From Xanthobacteraceae bacterium (lineage in GTDB: Bacteria; Pseudomonadota; Alphaproteobacteria; Rhizobiales; Xanthobacteraceae), in NCBI GenBank assembly GCA_031291475.1, contig JARLIY010000008.1, positions 17,320-81,319 on the forward strand: a stretch of 64,000 nucleotides of DNA, read 5' to 3'. The notes under the pieces are model-generated. The model was not told where the DNA came from. It searched no databases and saw only the letters and a list, made by a program, of their open reading frames with translations. This document shows positions 55,544 through 63,909 of the stretch, piece after piece. Each line of letters begins with the position of its first letter. The first letter of the stretch is position 1. The position numbers and the translations under genes were made by a program.

Positions 55544-56500
55544 GTGAAAAAAAGTTTTTCCGATTTGACCGAGCAAGAGGTTCTCGCGCTCGCAATATCC
55601 AACGAAGACGACGACAACCGCATCTACCGCTCATTCGCGGACGCGCTGCGCGGTTCCTATCCCGACACGGCGGGCATCTACGACAAGATGGCGGAAGAGG
55701 AGATCGGGCATCACGATATGCTGCTCGATCTCTACCGCAAGAAGTTCGGCGACTTTCTTCCGCTGATCCGGCGGCAGGACGTGAAGGGCTTCGTGACGCG
55801 GCGGCCGATCTGGCTCAATCGGCCGCTCGGGCTCGACGCCGTACGCAAATTCGCCGAGGAAATGGAGTTCGAGACTGCCCGGTTTTACCGGCGCGCAGCG
55901 GAGTCGGCGCGCGACGATGCCGTGCGGGATTTGCTGACGCGGCTTGCCGCCGCCGAGGACAAGCACGAAAAACTCGCCCAGGAGCTCGGCGAAAAAATCG
56001 CGCCAACGGCGCGCGCCGCCGAGGATGAAACCGCGCGGCGTATGTTCGTGCTGCAATACGTGCAGCCCGGGCTGACCGGCCTGATGGACGGCTCGGTTTC
56101 AACGCTGGCGCCGTTGTTCGCGGCCGCCTTCGCCACCCACAACACCTGGGCGACGTTTCTGGTCGGGCTCGCCGCCGCGGTCGGGGCCGGCATTTCCATG
56201 GCCTTCGCCGAGGCGCTATCGGACGACGGCTCGCTCACCGGACGCGGCGCGCCGGTGGTGCGCGGCGCGGTCTGCGGGGCCATGACCGCGGTCGGCGGGC
56301 TCGGCCATACGCTGCCCTATCTCATCCCGCATTTTTACCTGGCGACGACGGTCGCGTTTGCCGTCGTCGCCGTCGAGCTGGCGGCGATCTCCTGGATCCG
56401 CACCCACTATATGGACACGCCCTTCCTGCAAGCCGCCTTTCAGGTCGTGGTCGGCGGTGCGCTGGTCTTCGCCGCCGGCATTCTCATCGGCGGTTCGTAA
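55544..56500 (+). CDS. mbfA: MbfA-like membrane-bound ferritin (erythrin-VIT1 iron exporter)
   Basis: A 318-residue fusion. The N-terminal ferritin-like domain (about 1-165) has metal-site pieces NEDDDNRIYR, AEEEIGHHDML, EEMEFETARFYRR and EDKHEKLAQEL. The C-terminal part (about 180-318) is a VIT1-like membrane transporter with DGSVSTLAPLFAAAFATH. In Bradyrhizobium and Agrobacterium, MbfA exports iron and protects against acid and peroxide. The GTG at 55544 with GGGGGG upstream is chosen; the longer frame would start inside the ICE region. Inner membrane. Confidence 0.92.
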   Translation: MKKSFSDLTEQEVLALAISNEDDDNRIYRSFADALRGSYPDTAGIYDKMAEEEIGHHDMLLDLYRKKFGDFLPLIRRQDVKGFVTRRPIWLNRPLGLDAVRKFAEEMEFETARFYRRAAESARDDAVRDLLTRLAAAEDKHEKLAQELGEKIAPTARAAEDETARRMFVLQYVQPGLTGLMDGSVSTLAPLFAAAFATHNTWATFLVGLAAAVGAGISMAFAEALSDDGSLTGRGAPVVRGAVCGAMTAVGGLGHTLPYLIPHFYLATTVAFAVVAVELAAISWIRTHYMDTPFLQAAFQVVVGGALVFAAGILIGGS

Positions 56501-56571
56501 AGCTCGCGCGGGCCGCCGGCCGCCGTGCGAAACCATTGTTCCGTGGATGATTCGCGTTGCATCATGCCGCG

Positions 56572-57450
56572 ATGTTCGTCCTCGCCCACATTTCCGACCT
56601 GCACCTGGCGGTGCGCCCCGGACTTGAACAGCTTGCCAGCAAGCGCGGGCTTGGCTTCATCAATTGGCACCGCGGCCGCAAATACATTCATCGCATCGAA
56701 GCCCTCAACGCCATCACCCGCGATTTGCAGGCGACCGCCGTCGACCACATCGCGGTGACCGGCGATCTCGTGAACCTGTCGCTGCCGGCCGAATACGCCT
56801 GGGCGCGCCGATGGCTCGAATCGATTGGCACACCGGACAACGTCACCGTGATCCCCGGCAATCACGACCTCTATGTCCCCGAGGCGCAGCGCGGACCGGC
56901 CGAGTATTGGGGCGAATACATGCACGCCGACGACGGCGCCGAGAACGGCACGTTTCCATTCGTGCGCCGGCGCGGACCGGTGGCGCTGATCGCGTTATCA
57001 ACGGCCTTGGCGACCGGCCCGTTCCTGGCGACCGGCCGGCTCGGCGACGCCCAACTTGCCCGCTTCGCCGCGGCGCTGGCGCAGACCAGCGGATCGTTCC
57101 GGGTCGTCCTCATCCATCACCCGCCGGTGAGCCCGCCCAACCGCTACTTGCGCCGGCTGACCGATGCCGCGGAGTTTCGCGCCGTGCTTGCCGCACACGG
57201 CGCTGATCTCGTTCTCCACGGCCACGATCACTGCCGCTCGCTGGTCTGGCTTGACGGACCGGGCAAGCCCATCCCTGCCGTCGGCGTGCCGTCGGCTTCG
57301 GCGCAAGCTCCGCATGGCCATGAAGACGCCTCCGGCTATAATCTTTTTCATATCGACGGGGCGTCGAACGGCTGGCACTGCGAGATGATTGCGCGGCAAC
57401 TCAAAGGCGACGGCAGCGTCGGCGAGGTGGCGCGACAAACGCTGGTCTAG
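56572..57450 (+). CDS. Class III cyclic nucleotide phosphodiesterase-like metallophosphoesterase
   Basis: A 292-residue calcineurin-like phosphoesterase: AHISDLHLAV (Asp9, His11), TGDLVNLS, VIPGNHDLYVP, VLIHHPPVSPP and LVLHGHDHCRS supply all the metal ligands. The branch includes CpdA-like enzymes and many without proven substrate. The ATG at 56572 matches the usual start. It ends 4 bases into the convergent hypothetical gene. Confidence 0.85.
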   Translation: MFVLAHISDLHLAVRPGLEQLASKRGLGFINWHRGRKYIHRIEALNAITRDLQATAVDHIAVTGDLVNLSLPAEYAWARRWLESIGTPDNVTVIPGNHDLYVPEAQRGPAEYWGEYMHADDGAENGTFPFVRRRGPVALIALSTALATGPFLATGRLGDAQLARFAAALAQTSGSFRVVLIHHPPVSPPNRYLRRLTDAAEFRAVLAAHGADLVLHGHDHCRSLVWLDGPGKPIPAVGVPSASAQAPHGHEDASGYNLFHIDGASNGWHCEMIARQLKGDGSVGEVARQTLV

Positions 57451-58031
57451 AAGCGGCTCGCCAGGACGAAAGCGACGATCGCGAGCGCCACAATTCCGAG
57501 CACGAAGCCGAGCGCCAGTGCGCCGAGCCCGCGCCGCCGCTGCCGGCCGCGCGCGTGTGCGGCTTCAGGCCCGCCGACGCGATGCATCAGTTCGGAATCC
57601 TCGTCCAGCGCGCGCTCGCGCTCGATGAGCCTGCGCGCCACGTAGTCGGTGACCGCTTTGACGATGTCGGCGATCTCGTGTGACTCGGCGAGCACGCGGC
57701 GACCGACGCGCGTGTCGTGGAGGAAGCGGTAGATGCGCTTGTCGCGCCCCATGGCGACATGGGCGACGGCGTCGATCCACAGCCGCGGGGTGTCTCCACG
57801 GCTCAGCCCCCGGTCGAACAGTTCGACCTCGGGCGGAATGTCGGCAAACAGCGGGTCAAGCGCCTCGTTGAGCAATTCGAGACGGGCGACTTCCGCGTCG
57901 CGCAGATCGACGACGACGCTGGTGCGCTCGGCCGCCTCGACGCGCGCCTGATGCATCGCCGCTTTCAGCGGCGAAGCTTGTTCGCCCTCGCCTGCCGGCG
58001 CGGCGGCTTTGCCTTTTCGACCCCAGATCAT
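57447..58031 (-). CDS. Hypothetical protein with C-terminal membrane anchor
   Basis: A 194-residue protein. The N-terminal 165 residues are soluble (ELFDRGLSRGDTPRLWIDAV and MGRDKRIYRFLHDTRVGRRV), and the C-terminal 25 are a membrane helix (LGALALGFVLGIVALAIVAF). The ATG at 58031 has AGGGACG upstream. Similar tail-anchored proteins of unknown role occur in Bradyrhizobium relatives (from memory). Confidence 0.72.
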   Translation of the reverse strand: MIWGRKGKAAAPAGEGEQASPLKAAMHQARVEAAERTSVVVDLRDAEVARLELLNEALDPLFADIPPEVELFDRGLSRGDTPRLWIDAVAHVAMGRDKRIYRFLHDTRVGRRVLAESHEIADIVKAVTDYVARRLIERERALDEDSELMHRVGGPEAAHARGRQRRRGLGALALGFVLGIVALAIVAFVLASRF

Positions 58032-58210
58032 GCGGCGTCCCTGAAAGCAAAGATACATCAACGCCCTGCCGCGCAGAAGCGCGCCAAAGCCCTGGCGGGC
58101 CCGAAAAAGGCCGTGAATTTTCGGCTATTCGTCGTGAAACGGAAAACCGAAGCCGCCGGACTCATGCTCCCGCACGGCGCGGCTGCGGCCTGACGGCGTT
58201 CAGGATTGAA

Positions 58211-58255
58211 TAATGGGACATTGCCCATTATATTGCCCATTACAATAGTGGGGCA
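58211..58255. promoter_or_regulatory. Array of four operator half-sites upstream of the HTH-methyltransferase gene
   Basis: Four related half-sites are spaced by about one helical turn: TAATGGGACA (58211-58220), TGCCCATTA (58222-58230), TGCCCATTA (58234-58242) and TAGTGGGGCA (58246-58255), the first and last being inverse to the middle two. TACAAT at 58241 is a candidate -10 box inside the array. The rest of the 340-base gap 58032-58371 holds no other gene. Binding by the downstream HTH protein itself is a guess. Confidence 0.7.
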
Positions 58256-58371
58256 TTTTGTGGTTGACCCCCTGCCCGCCGGTTGGTTCGCTTACTATCA
58301 GAGACCGTGCGCGAAAAAGAACACGGAAAGCGAACGCACGGGTCGAGGAAGCCTTAGGGACGTGGCGTGCC

Positions 58372-59778
58372 ATGAACGCCCAGCAATTACTCCAGGAAAT
58401 CTCTGACTATTGCAGACAATCGGGACTGGCGGAGTCGACCTTCGGCCGGCGAGCCGTCAATGACGGCAAGCTCACCGCGCGGCTGCGCAATGGCGGCCGG
58501 ATCACCACCGATACGCTCGACCGCATCCATGGTTTCATGGCTGCCCACCCGCCGCAGGGGCCGCGTCCGATCGTGATCGAGCGATCCCGCGACACACGTC
58601 CCGCGGCGGCACCGCCGTTGCAGCCCTTCGCCGCTGCACCCGCCAAGGTGGCGGACCCGCAGCGCAATTTCCGCTTCTTCGACAACCGGCAGAAATACCT
58701 CCTCTTCGTCAATACGTGCAGCGAGAAATGGGAGGTGGCGCACCGCGTCTCCGAAGAGCTCGCCCATATTCATCCGCACCCGCCGGCGGTGCGCCTGTTC
58801 GACGCCGGCGTCGGCGACGGCTCGGTGCTCACCCGCGTCATGCGCGCCATGCACGACCGTTTCGCGCATATGCCGTTCTACGTGGTTGGCAAGGAGATCA
58901 GCCTCGAAGACGTGCGCCTGACGCTGCAAAAAATGGCCGACCGTTTCTTCGAGCATCCGGCGACGGTTTTGGTGTTGACCAACCTCGCTTACGCGGATGC
59001 ACCCTGGCTGCACGTGAAGTCGCTGAACGCTGCGTCGAGCATGGTGTGGCACGAACTGCCGATGATCGGCAATTCCGCCCATCGCTTCGAGCAGCAGATC
59101 ATGGATCTCGAGCCGTTCCTGGCGCAGAATTGGAAGGCCGGCGTCAGTGCCCGCACCGGCAACCCGATCTACGAGCGGCCGGTGGTGCTGGTGATCTATC
59201 GCGAGGACCACCGCTTCCTGCTCGACCCGATCATCCCCAAAGCCGGCGGCACCAACGCCAATTACGACCTCGTTATCGCCTCGCAACCCTATCGCGCGCG
59301 TGCCTCGCTGGAATTCAAGGCCCAGCGCGTGATTGCTCCGCTCGCCCGCGCCATCGGCCCCGGCGGCCGGCTCATCGCCATCCACTCGCACGGCCATGAC
59401 CCGGGCATGGAGATCATCCAGAAAGTCTGGCCAGACGATCATCCGTTCGTCCACGACCGCCATCAGATCCTCAAGGCGGTGAAGCATGAATTGGGACCGG
59501 CGAGCCGCGACCTCAACTTCAACGCCTACGCCGACAACCGCTCGCTGTTTCGCTACGTCATGCACACGCTGCCGTCCGAAATCTCCGAATCGATCGGCAC
59601 CTCGACACTGTTCGCAGCATGGAACGCGGCGATCTACGTGGCGCAGGTGGAAGACGATCGCCTCGGCGACGTGGTGGCTGACGGCCGCTACATCGATGCC
59701 ACGCGCGCGGTGCTGCGCGAACGCGGCGGTCTGTGGTTCTTCGACGAATCCTACGTGATCTCGCGCCGGCGCGCCTGA
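58372..59778 (+). CDS. HTH-like N-terminus fused to a SAM-dependent methyltransferase-like domain
   Basis: A 468-residue protein. Residues 1-60 look like a small HTH domain (GLAESTFGRRAVNDGKLTAR then RNGGRITTDTLDRI, as in phage repressor-like proteins). After a Pro/Ala linker, residues about 95-468 hold a methyltransferase-type fold: motif I RLFDAGVGDGSVLTRVMRAM (142-150 core), an acidic VVGKEISLEDV and IAPLARAIGPGGRLIAIHSH. The target is unknown. The ATG at 58372 is the only good start; a longer frame upstream would run through the operator array. The next gene is a MetF-like protein, a pairing that suggests one-carbon metabolism. Confidence 0.72.
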   Translation: MNAQQLLQEISDYCRQSGLAESTFGRRAVNDGKLTARLRNGGRITTDTLDRIHGFMAAHPPQGPRPIVIERSRDTRPAAAPPLQPFAAAPAKVADPQRNFRFFDNRQKYLLFVNTCSEKWEVAHRVSEELAHIHPHPPAVRLFDAGVGDGSVLTRVMRAMHDRFAHMPFYVVGKEISLEDVRLTLQKMADRFFEHPATVLVLTNLAYADAPWLHVKSLNAASSMVWHELPMIGNSAHRFEQQIMDLEPFLAQNWKAGVSARTGNPIYERPVVLVIYREDHRFLLDPIIPKAGGTNANYDLVIASQPYRARASLEFKAQRVIAPLARAIGPGGRLIAIHSHGHDPGMEIIQKVWPDDHPFVHDRHQILKAVKHELGPASRDLNFNAYADNRSLFRYVMHTLPSEISESIGTSTLFAAWNAAIYVAQVEDDRLGDVVADGRYIDATRAVLRERGGLWFFDESYVISRRRA

Positions 59779-59781
59779 TGT

Positions 59782-59802
59782 CTCCGCCGCTTCGCGGGGG
59801 AG
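59782..59802 (+). repeat. Hairpin covering the ribosome site of the MetF-like gene
   Basis: CTCCGCCGC and GCGGGGGAG pair across a 3-base loop (9 positions, one mismatch). The right arm contains the GGGGGAG of the ribosome site for the ATG at 59811. It could lower translation of the second gene unless the ribosome leaving the first gene opens it. Confidence 0.45.
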
Positions 59803-59810
59803 GACAAGAC

Positions 59811-60737
59811 ATGACCGCACTCCCGATTCCGCATCCGGCGCTGCCGGCTCCCGTCGCCGGCATTGCCACCTTGATGGCGGGATTTTCCCTTGAGGTGACG
59901 CGACCTTCCGACGCCGACATCGCGGCCTTGTCGATGCTCAAGCACGGCACGCGGATCTATATCAGCGCGGTGCCGAACCGGCCCGTGGACGAAGCCGTCC
60001 GTGCCGCCATCGGCGTGCGCGCCACCGGGCTAGAGCCGGTGCCGCATGTCGCGGTGCGCAATTTCGCCAGCGCCGATGCGCTCGACGATTTTTTGGCGCG
60101 GCTCAGCGGCGAGGCGCGCGTGGACAACGTGCTCGTCATTGCCGGCGATCGCAACGAAAGCGGTCCGTTCCGCAGCGCGCTTGACGCCATCGATTCGGGC
60201 ATGCTGCGCCGGCGCGGCATGCACACCATCGGCATTGCCGGCTATCCGCAAGGTCATCCGCGCATCGGCGACGAGGAACTCAGCCGGGCGCTACGCGACA
60301 AAATCGCCGCCGCCGAGGCTATCGGGCTGACCGTCGAGATCGTCACCCAGTTCTGCTTCGATGCGCGCGCCATCCTCGATTTCATCGCGCGGCTGCGCGC
60401 ATTCGGCTTCGATCATCGGCTGCGCATCGGCGTCGCCGGCCCGACCAGTTTCGCCTCGTTGATGCGTTATGCGAGCCGTTGCGGAGTGCGCGCGTCGGCG
60501 CAGGCGCTGTCGCGGCGCGCCGGACTGATGCGGCAAGTGTTCGCCATGGCGACGCCGGACGATCTCCTGCGCACGCTCGCGGAAGCGGCGCCGGCAGGTA
60601 TCGTGCCGCATTTCTTTTCGTTCGGCGGCATACCGGCGACCGGCCGCTGGGCGCATGCCGTCGCCGAAGGCCGCATCAGCATCGAAGGCAGCGAGGGTTT
60701 CCGCGTCGAGCCGCCCAAAGATGGTGCTTCAAACTAG
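59811..60737 (+). CDS. Methylenetetrahydrofolate reductase (MetF)-like protein
   Basis: A 308-residue TIM-barrel protein of the MTHFR family. Glu28 in GFSLEVTRPSD is at the place of the catalytic Glu of MetF (there FEFFPPR). Later VLVIAGDRNESGPF, IGIAGYPQGHP and IVTQFCFDARAILDF align with the flavin- and folate-binding segments of MetF. The aromatic PP pair near Glu28 is lost, so the substrate may be modified. The gene follows the HTH-methyltransferase by 32 bases and should be co-transcribed. Confidence 0.78.
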   Translation: MTALPIPHPALPAPVAGIATLMAGFSLEVTRPSDADIAALSMLKHGTRIYISAVPNRPVDEAVRAAIGVRATGLEPVPHVAVRNFASADALDDFLARLSGEARVDNVLVIAGDRNESGPFRSALDAIDSGMLRRRGMHTIGIAGYPQGHPRIGDEELSRALRDKIAAAEAIGLTVEIVTQFCFDARAILDFIARLRAFGFDHRLRIGVAGPTSFASLMRYASRCGVRASAQALSRRAGLMRQVFAMATPDDLLRTLAEAAPAGIVPHFFSFGGIPATGRWAHAVAEGRISIEGSEGFRVEPPKDGASN

Positions 60738-61015
60738 GATCCGTCACGCTCGGCATGCCGACGCCGGGGCCGGCGGCGCGGTATCGATTTACGAACGTCG
60801 GTACCGGGGTCGATGCTGAAGTTTACCACCCGTTAACCATTATGCCGCCACGCTACGCGCAGCGAGCAACCAAGCGACGCGCTTATATGGCGCCCACGGC
60901 CAAAGCGGTGCAGCTGGACGGCTGGAATCGCCAGGCCGAACGCCTTGTCTTTACCCACGCGCCATTCGAGACGGCGGCGATGGCTGTCGCCAAACAGATG
61001 CGCTAGCCGCCGCCG
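60738..61015. other. Intergenic region with a CtrA-like site; no firm gene
   Basis: At 60822-60836 the bases TTTA-CCACCCG-TTAA followed by CC differ from the CtrA site TTAA-N7-TTAAC by one base. A short open frame from 60842 to 61006 (54 codons) has no ribosome site and no recognised family, so it is not called as a gene. Just upstream of the next gene there is only CCGCCGCC, not a good ribosome site. Confidence 0.35.
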
Positions 61016-62122
61016 ATGAACCAACTGGCGTCGGAGCAGATTCCCGGCTCGGACCCCGGCCCCGGCCTCGAAACAGGCAAAACCGAGCTTTCGGATGAAC
61101 TTGTGCCGATCCGCGCCGGGCTTCCTGAACTCGAACAGCGAGCGGCGTCAGCTGGAATTACTCCGCGACCGCCAAACGGGCAAATAGACAGGCCGATCGC
61201 GCAAATCGTCTCTTCGGAACGGTGCATTAGTGAACCCGAGCGCGAGTTCGACCCGGCACGTGATGAGCTTGTTGGTTGCGAGATAGAGAACCGCTCGCTT
61301 CAGACGTCGCTCGATCTGGTCGTCAGCGAGAATACCCGTCTTTGCCACCGCCTCGCGGAAAGAAACGCCACGATCGATAACGCCCACTCTCAGCTCCAAC
61401 AGGCGAAGGCTGCGCTGGCGGTGGCGGAAGTCGAGCGCAATCGCGTGTCTGCGGCGCTCGATGAAACCAACGAAAAGCTCGAAATCGAGACCAATGCATT
61501 TAATAACTATCGCGACGCCATGTTTTCGCGCGTTGTCGCCGCGGAAACGCTGCTGGCGGAAATGCGGCAGAGCTTGCTCGCATGTACCGAGGAGAATAGC
61601 GCGATTGCCGGCGAGAATGTCGGGCTTTCCCGCCGTGTCGCGGAAAGCGACGCTGCACTCACTGAGGCATGTTCTCAGCTCGAACGGGTGAAGATGGCTC
61701 TCGCTGTGACGGCGATCGAACGCGACGAGTTGGCATCCGCGGTCGAGGAAGCGAACAAAAGGCTCCAGACCGAGACTGAATCTTTCGCGACTCGTCTCAC
61801 AACGTGTCTTCACGCGCAGATGCCGCTGAAGCCGAAGCTCGCGGAGGTGCGGCAGAACTTGTTGGAGAGACTCGCCCGGCTCCAGACCTTGCACGAAGCA
61901 AAGTCGCGCCAGGTCAAAGAACTTGAAGATTCGCGCTCGAAGCTGATCGACGATGCGGGTGCATTGTTGAAAGCCATGAATTCGCGGGATGCGGCTTTGG
62001 TTCACATTACGGAGGCGGCTAAATTACTGGTCGATTGGCTCACTCAATCTAAGGTCAGCACGGGTGAACAAATCCAAGTGCGCTCAACAAGAGCGCTGCT
62101 CGCCGGCACCATTACGTTTTGA
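61016..62122 (+). CDS. Coiled-coil protein with an internal 95-residue duplication
   Basis: A 368-residue protein with no known domain. Residues about 105-186 and 200-283 are two copies of one module (EN-x2-L-x2-R-x-AE, SQL, ALAV, ER, LAE-x-RQ-x-LL at matching places). The module is heptad-rich and likely forms a long coiled coil. No signal or membrane segment. GC content is lower than neighbours. Possibly a structural or cell-cycle protein, given the CtrA-like site upstream, but this is unproven. Confidence 0.65.
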   Translation: MNQLASEQIPGSDPGPGLETGKTELSDELVPIRAGLPELEQRAASAGITPRPPNGQIDRPIAQIVSSERCISEPEREFDPARDELVGCEIENRSLQTSLDLVVSENTRLCHRLAERNATIDNAHSQLQQAKAALAVAEVERNRVSAALDETNEKLEIETNAFNNYRDAMFSRVVAAETLLAEMRQSLLACTEENSAIAGENVGLSRRVAESDAALTEACSQLERVKMALAVTAIERDELASAVEEANKRLQTETESFATRLTTCLHAQMPLKPKLAEVRQNLLERLARLQTLHEAKSRQVKELEDSRSKLIDDAGALLKAMNSRDAALVHITEAAKLLVDWLTQSKVSTGEQIQVRSTRALLAGTITF

Positions 62123-62264
62123 AATGCCTTCGCATTGTCGATTAAGAGCCTCAAAATAAGAAGCCCCGGCAGGTTCCCCGGCGCCTCCTCGCTTCATCCA
62201 AGGCTCAGGTGCAATCCCCAACAAGCTCGCAAAGCGCAGCGGCATGCGCTATCTGTCACCAGCC

Positions 62265-63362
62265 ATGACCCAAAATACACAAACCATCGACGTCTTCTCG
62301 CCGTACCGGCTCGGACCCCTGCATTTGCCCAACCGCACGGTGATGGCACCGATGACGCGCAACCGCGCCGGGCCGGGCGACGTGCCGGGTCCGCTCAACG
62401 TGACCTATTACGTGCAGCGCGCCGCCGCCGGCCTCATCGTCACCGAAGGCACTCAGGTATCACCGCAGGGCCAGGGCTATGCACGAACGCCCGGCATCTA
62501 TGACGCCGCGCAAGTCGCCGGCTGGAAGCAGGTCACGCAAGCGGTGCATGCCGCCGCCGGCCGTATCTTCCTGCAGCTTTGGCATGTCGGCCGCATCTCG
62601 CATCCTTCGGTGCAACCCAATGGCGGCATCCCGGTGGCGCCGTCCGCGCTGCAACCCGCCGGCCAGATCATGACGGCGCAGGGCCTGCAGCCCTTCGTGA
62701 CCCCGCACGCGCTGGAAACCGCGGAAGTCGTCGGCGTGGTCGAAGAATTCCGTCGCGGCGCCGCCAATGCCAAGCTCGCGGGCTTCGACGGCGTCGAGTT
62801 GCACGGCGCCAACGGCTACCTCGTGGATCAGTTCCTCAAGGACAAGACCAACCGGCGCACCGATCGTTACGGCGGCAGCGCGCTCAACCGCGCGCGCTTC
62901 CTGATCGAGGTGACCGAAGCGATCGCCGGCGAATGGGGCGCCGATCGCGTGGGCGTGCGGCTGGCGCCGACCAATCCCTTCAACGACATCGCCGACAGCA
63001 ACCCGGCCGCGACCTTCGCCGTCGCCGTCAACGAGCTGAACCGCCTCGGCCTCGGCTATCTGCATATCGTCGAGCCGCTGCCCAGCGATCCGATCGCCGC
63101 CGGCGAGAAGCCCGACATCCGCTTCTTCCGCCGCATCTGGGGCGGCACGCTAATGGGCAACAAGGGTTACGATCTCGAACGCGCCAATGCGGCTTTGCGC
63201 GACGGCATAGTCGATCTCGTCTCGTTCGCCTCGTTGTTCCTCGCCAATCCGGATTTGCCGGAACGCTTCCGCCGCGGCGCGGCGCTCAATGCGCCCGACC
63301 GTCCAACCTTCTATGCCGGCGGCGAGAAGGGCTACGTCGATTATCCGGCGCTGGGCGGGTGA
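62265..63362 (+). CDS. Alkene reductase, old yellow enzyme family (NemA-like)
   Basis: A 365-residue FMN ene-reductase. The opening DVFSPYRLGPLHLPNRTVMA, LQLWHVGRISHPSVQP, the substrate-binding His-Asn pair in ELHGANGYLVDQFL and DRYGGSALNRARFLIE are typical. It reduces alpha,beta-unsaturated carbonyls and nitro compounds with NADPH. Start may be ATG 62265 or ATG 62244 (7 codons earlier). No operon partner is apparent. Confidence 0.92.
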   Translation: MTQNTQTIDVFSPYRLGPLHLPNRTVMAPMTRNRAGPGDVPGPLNVTYYVQRAAAGLIVTEGTQVSPQGQGYARTPGIYDAAQVAGWKQVTQAVHAAAGRIFLQLWHVGRISHPSVQPNGGIPVAPSALQPAGQIMTAQGLQPFVTPHALETAEVVGVVEEFRRGAANAKLAGFDGVELHGANGYLVDQFLKDKTNRRTDRYGGSALNRARFLIEVTEAIAGEWGADRVGVRLAPTNPFNDIADSNPAATFAVAVNELNRLGLGYLHIVEPLPSDPIAAGEKPDIRFFRRIWGGTLMGNKGYDLERANAALRDGIVDLVSFASLFLANPDLPERFRRGAALNAPDRPTFYAGGEKGYVDYPALGG

Positions 63363-63403
63363 ATAGCTGGTGCGTGGCGCCTCGAACGTCTGGTGCCTGG
63401 CGC

Positions 63404-63616
63404 CTAGAACGTCTTATGAATCGCGTCCACCAGATCGGCAGCCAATTGTTGCGCGGATTCTCTCGCCAGGCGAATCTGAAAGTCGGCAATATCGGTCGGA
63501 TCTTTCTCGGAGAACGCGCGCAGGCCAATGTAAACGGCATCGCGTTCAGCGCGCACGATCGGGCTTCTCTGCAACCTTAGTTCGGGCGGCAATTCAACTA
63601 AACTGAACTTAGGCAT
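63404..63616 (-). CDS. Small hypothetical protein
   Basis: A 70-residue protein starting MPKFSLVELPPELRLQRSPI and continuing with AVYIGLRAFSEKDPTDIADF. The ATG at 63616 is preferred because GGAGGACG lies about 7 bases before it, while the upstream extension has no support. It is likely cytosolic. No family or function is recognised. Confidence 0.65.
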   Translation of the reverse strand: MPKFSLVELPPELRLQRSPIVRAERDAVYIGLRAFSEKDPTDIADFQIRLARESAQQLAADLVDAIHKTF

Positions 63617-63909
63617 TCCACGTCCTCCGGCACCGCAAAAACCGCTTCGTTGGAATCTGAAATCCGGCTTGGACGTGACGCATACCACGCCTCGAAGATC
63701 GAGAAATATCCTACTACCCGTATTGGTGTGGACATCGTCGCAATGCCCCTAACCGGCGGAGAGGCTGGCTCATGAATAGTTAATATTTTCAATAACTTAC
63801 ATGGATAACAAATTATGAATTGTTGTGACGCCGGTCACTTCAATCGCTCCAGACCGGCTCTAGTGTCGAACTCGTAATTGGAGGCGTTGAAACAACAAGG
63901 AGCACTCCA
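63617..63909. promoter_or_regulatory. AT-rich promoter region with a CRP/FNR-type palindrome
   Basis: The 293 bases hold no gene. TGTGA-CGCCGG-TCACT at 63824-63839 closely fits the CRP-type TGTGA-N6-TCACA, 71 bases before the next start. GTTAATATTTTCAATAAC (63779-63796) is an imperfect inverted repeat. The region is much richer in AT than its surroundings, as expected for a strong or regulated promoter. CTAGTGTC at 63866 may be a remnant of a palindromic repeat. Confidence 0.45.

Noticed and set aside
60842..61006. A 54-codon open frame after the MetF-like gene
   Set aside because: No ribosome site, no recognised family, and basic composition expected by chance in this sequence.
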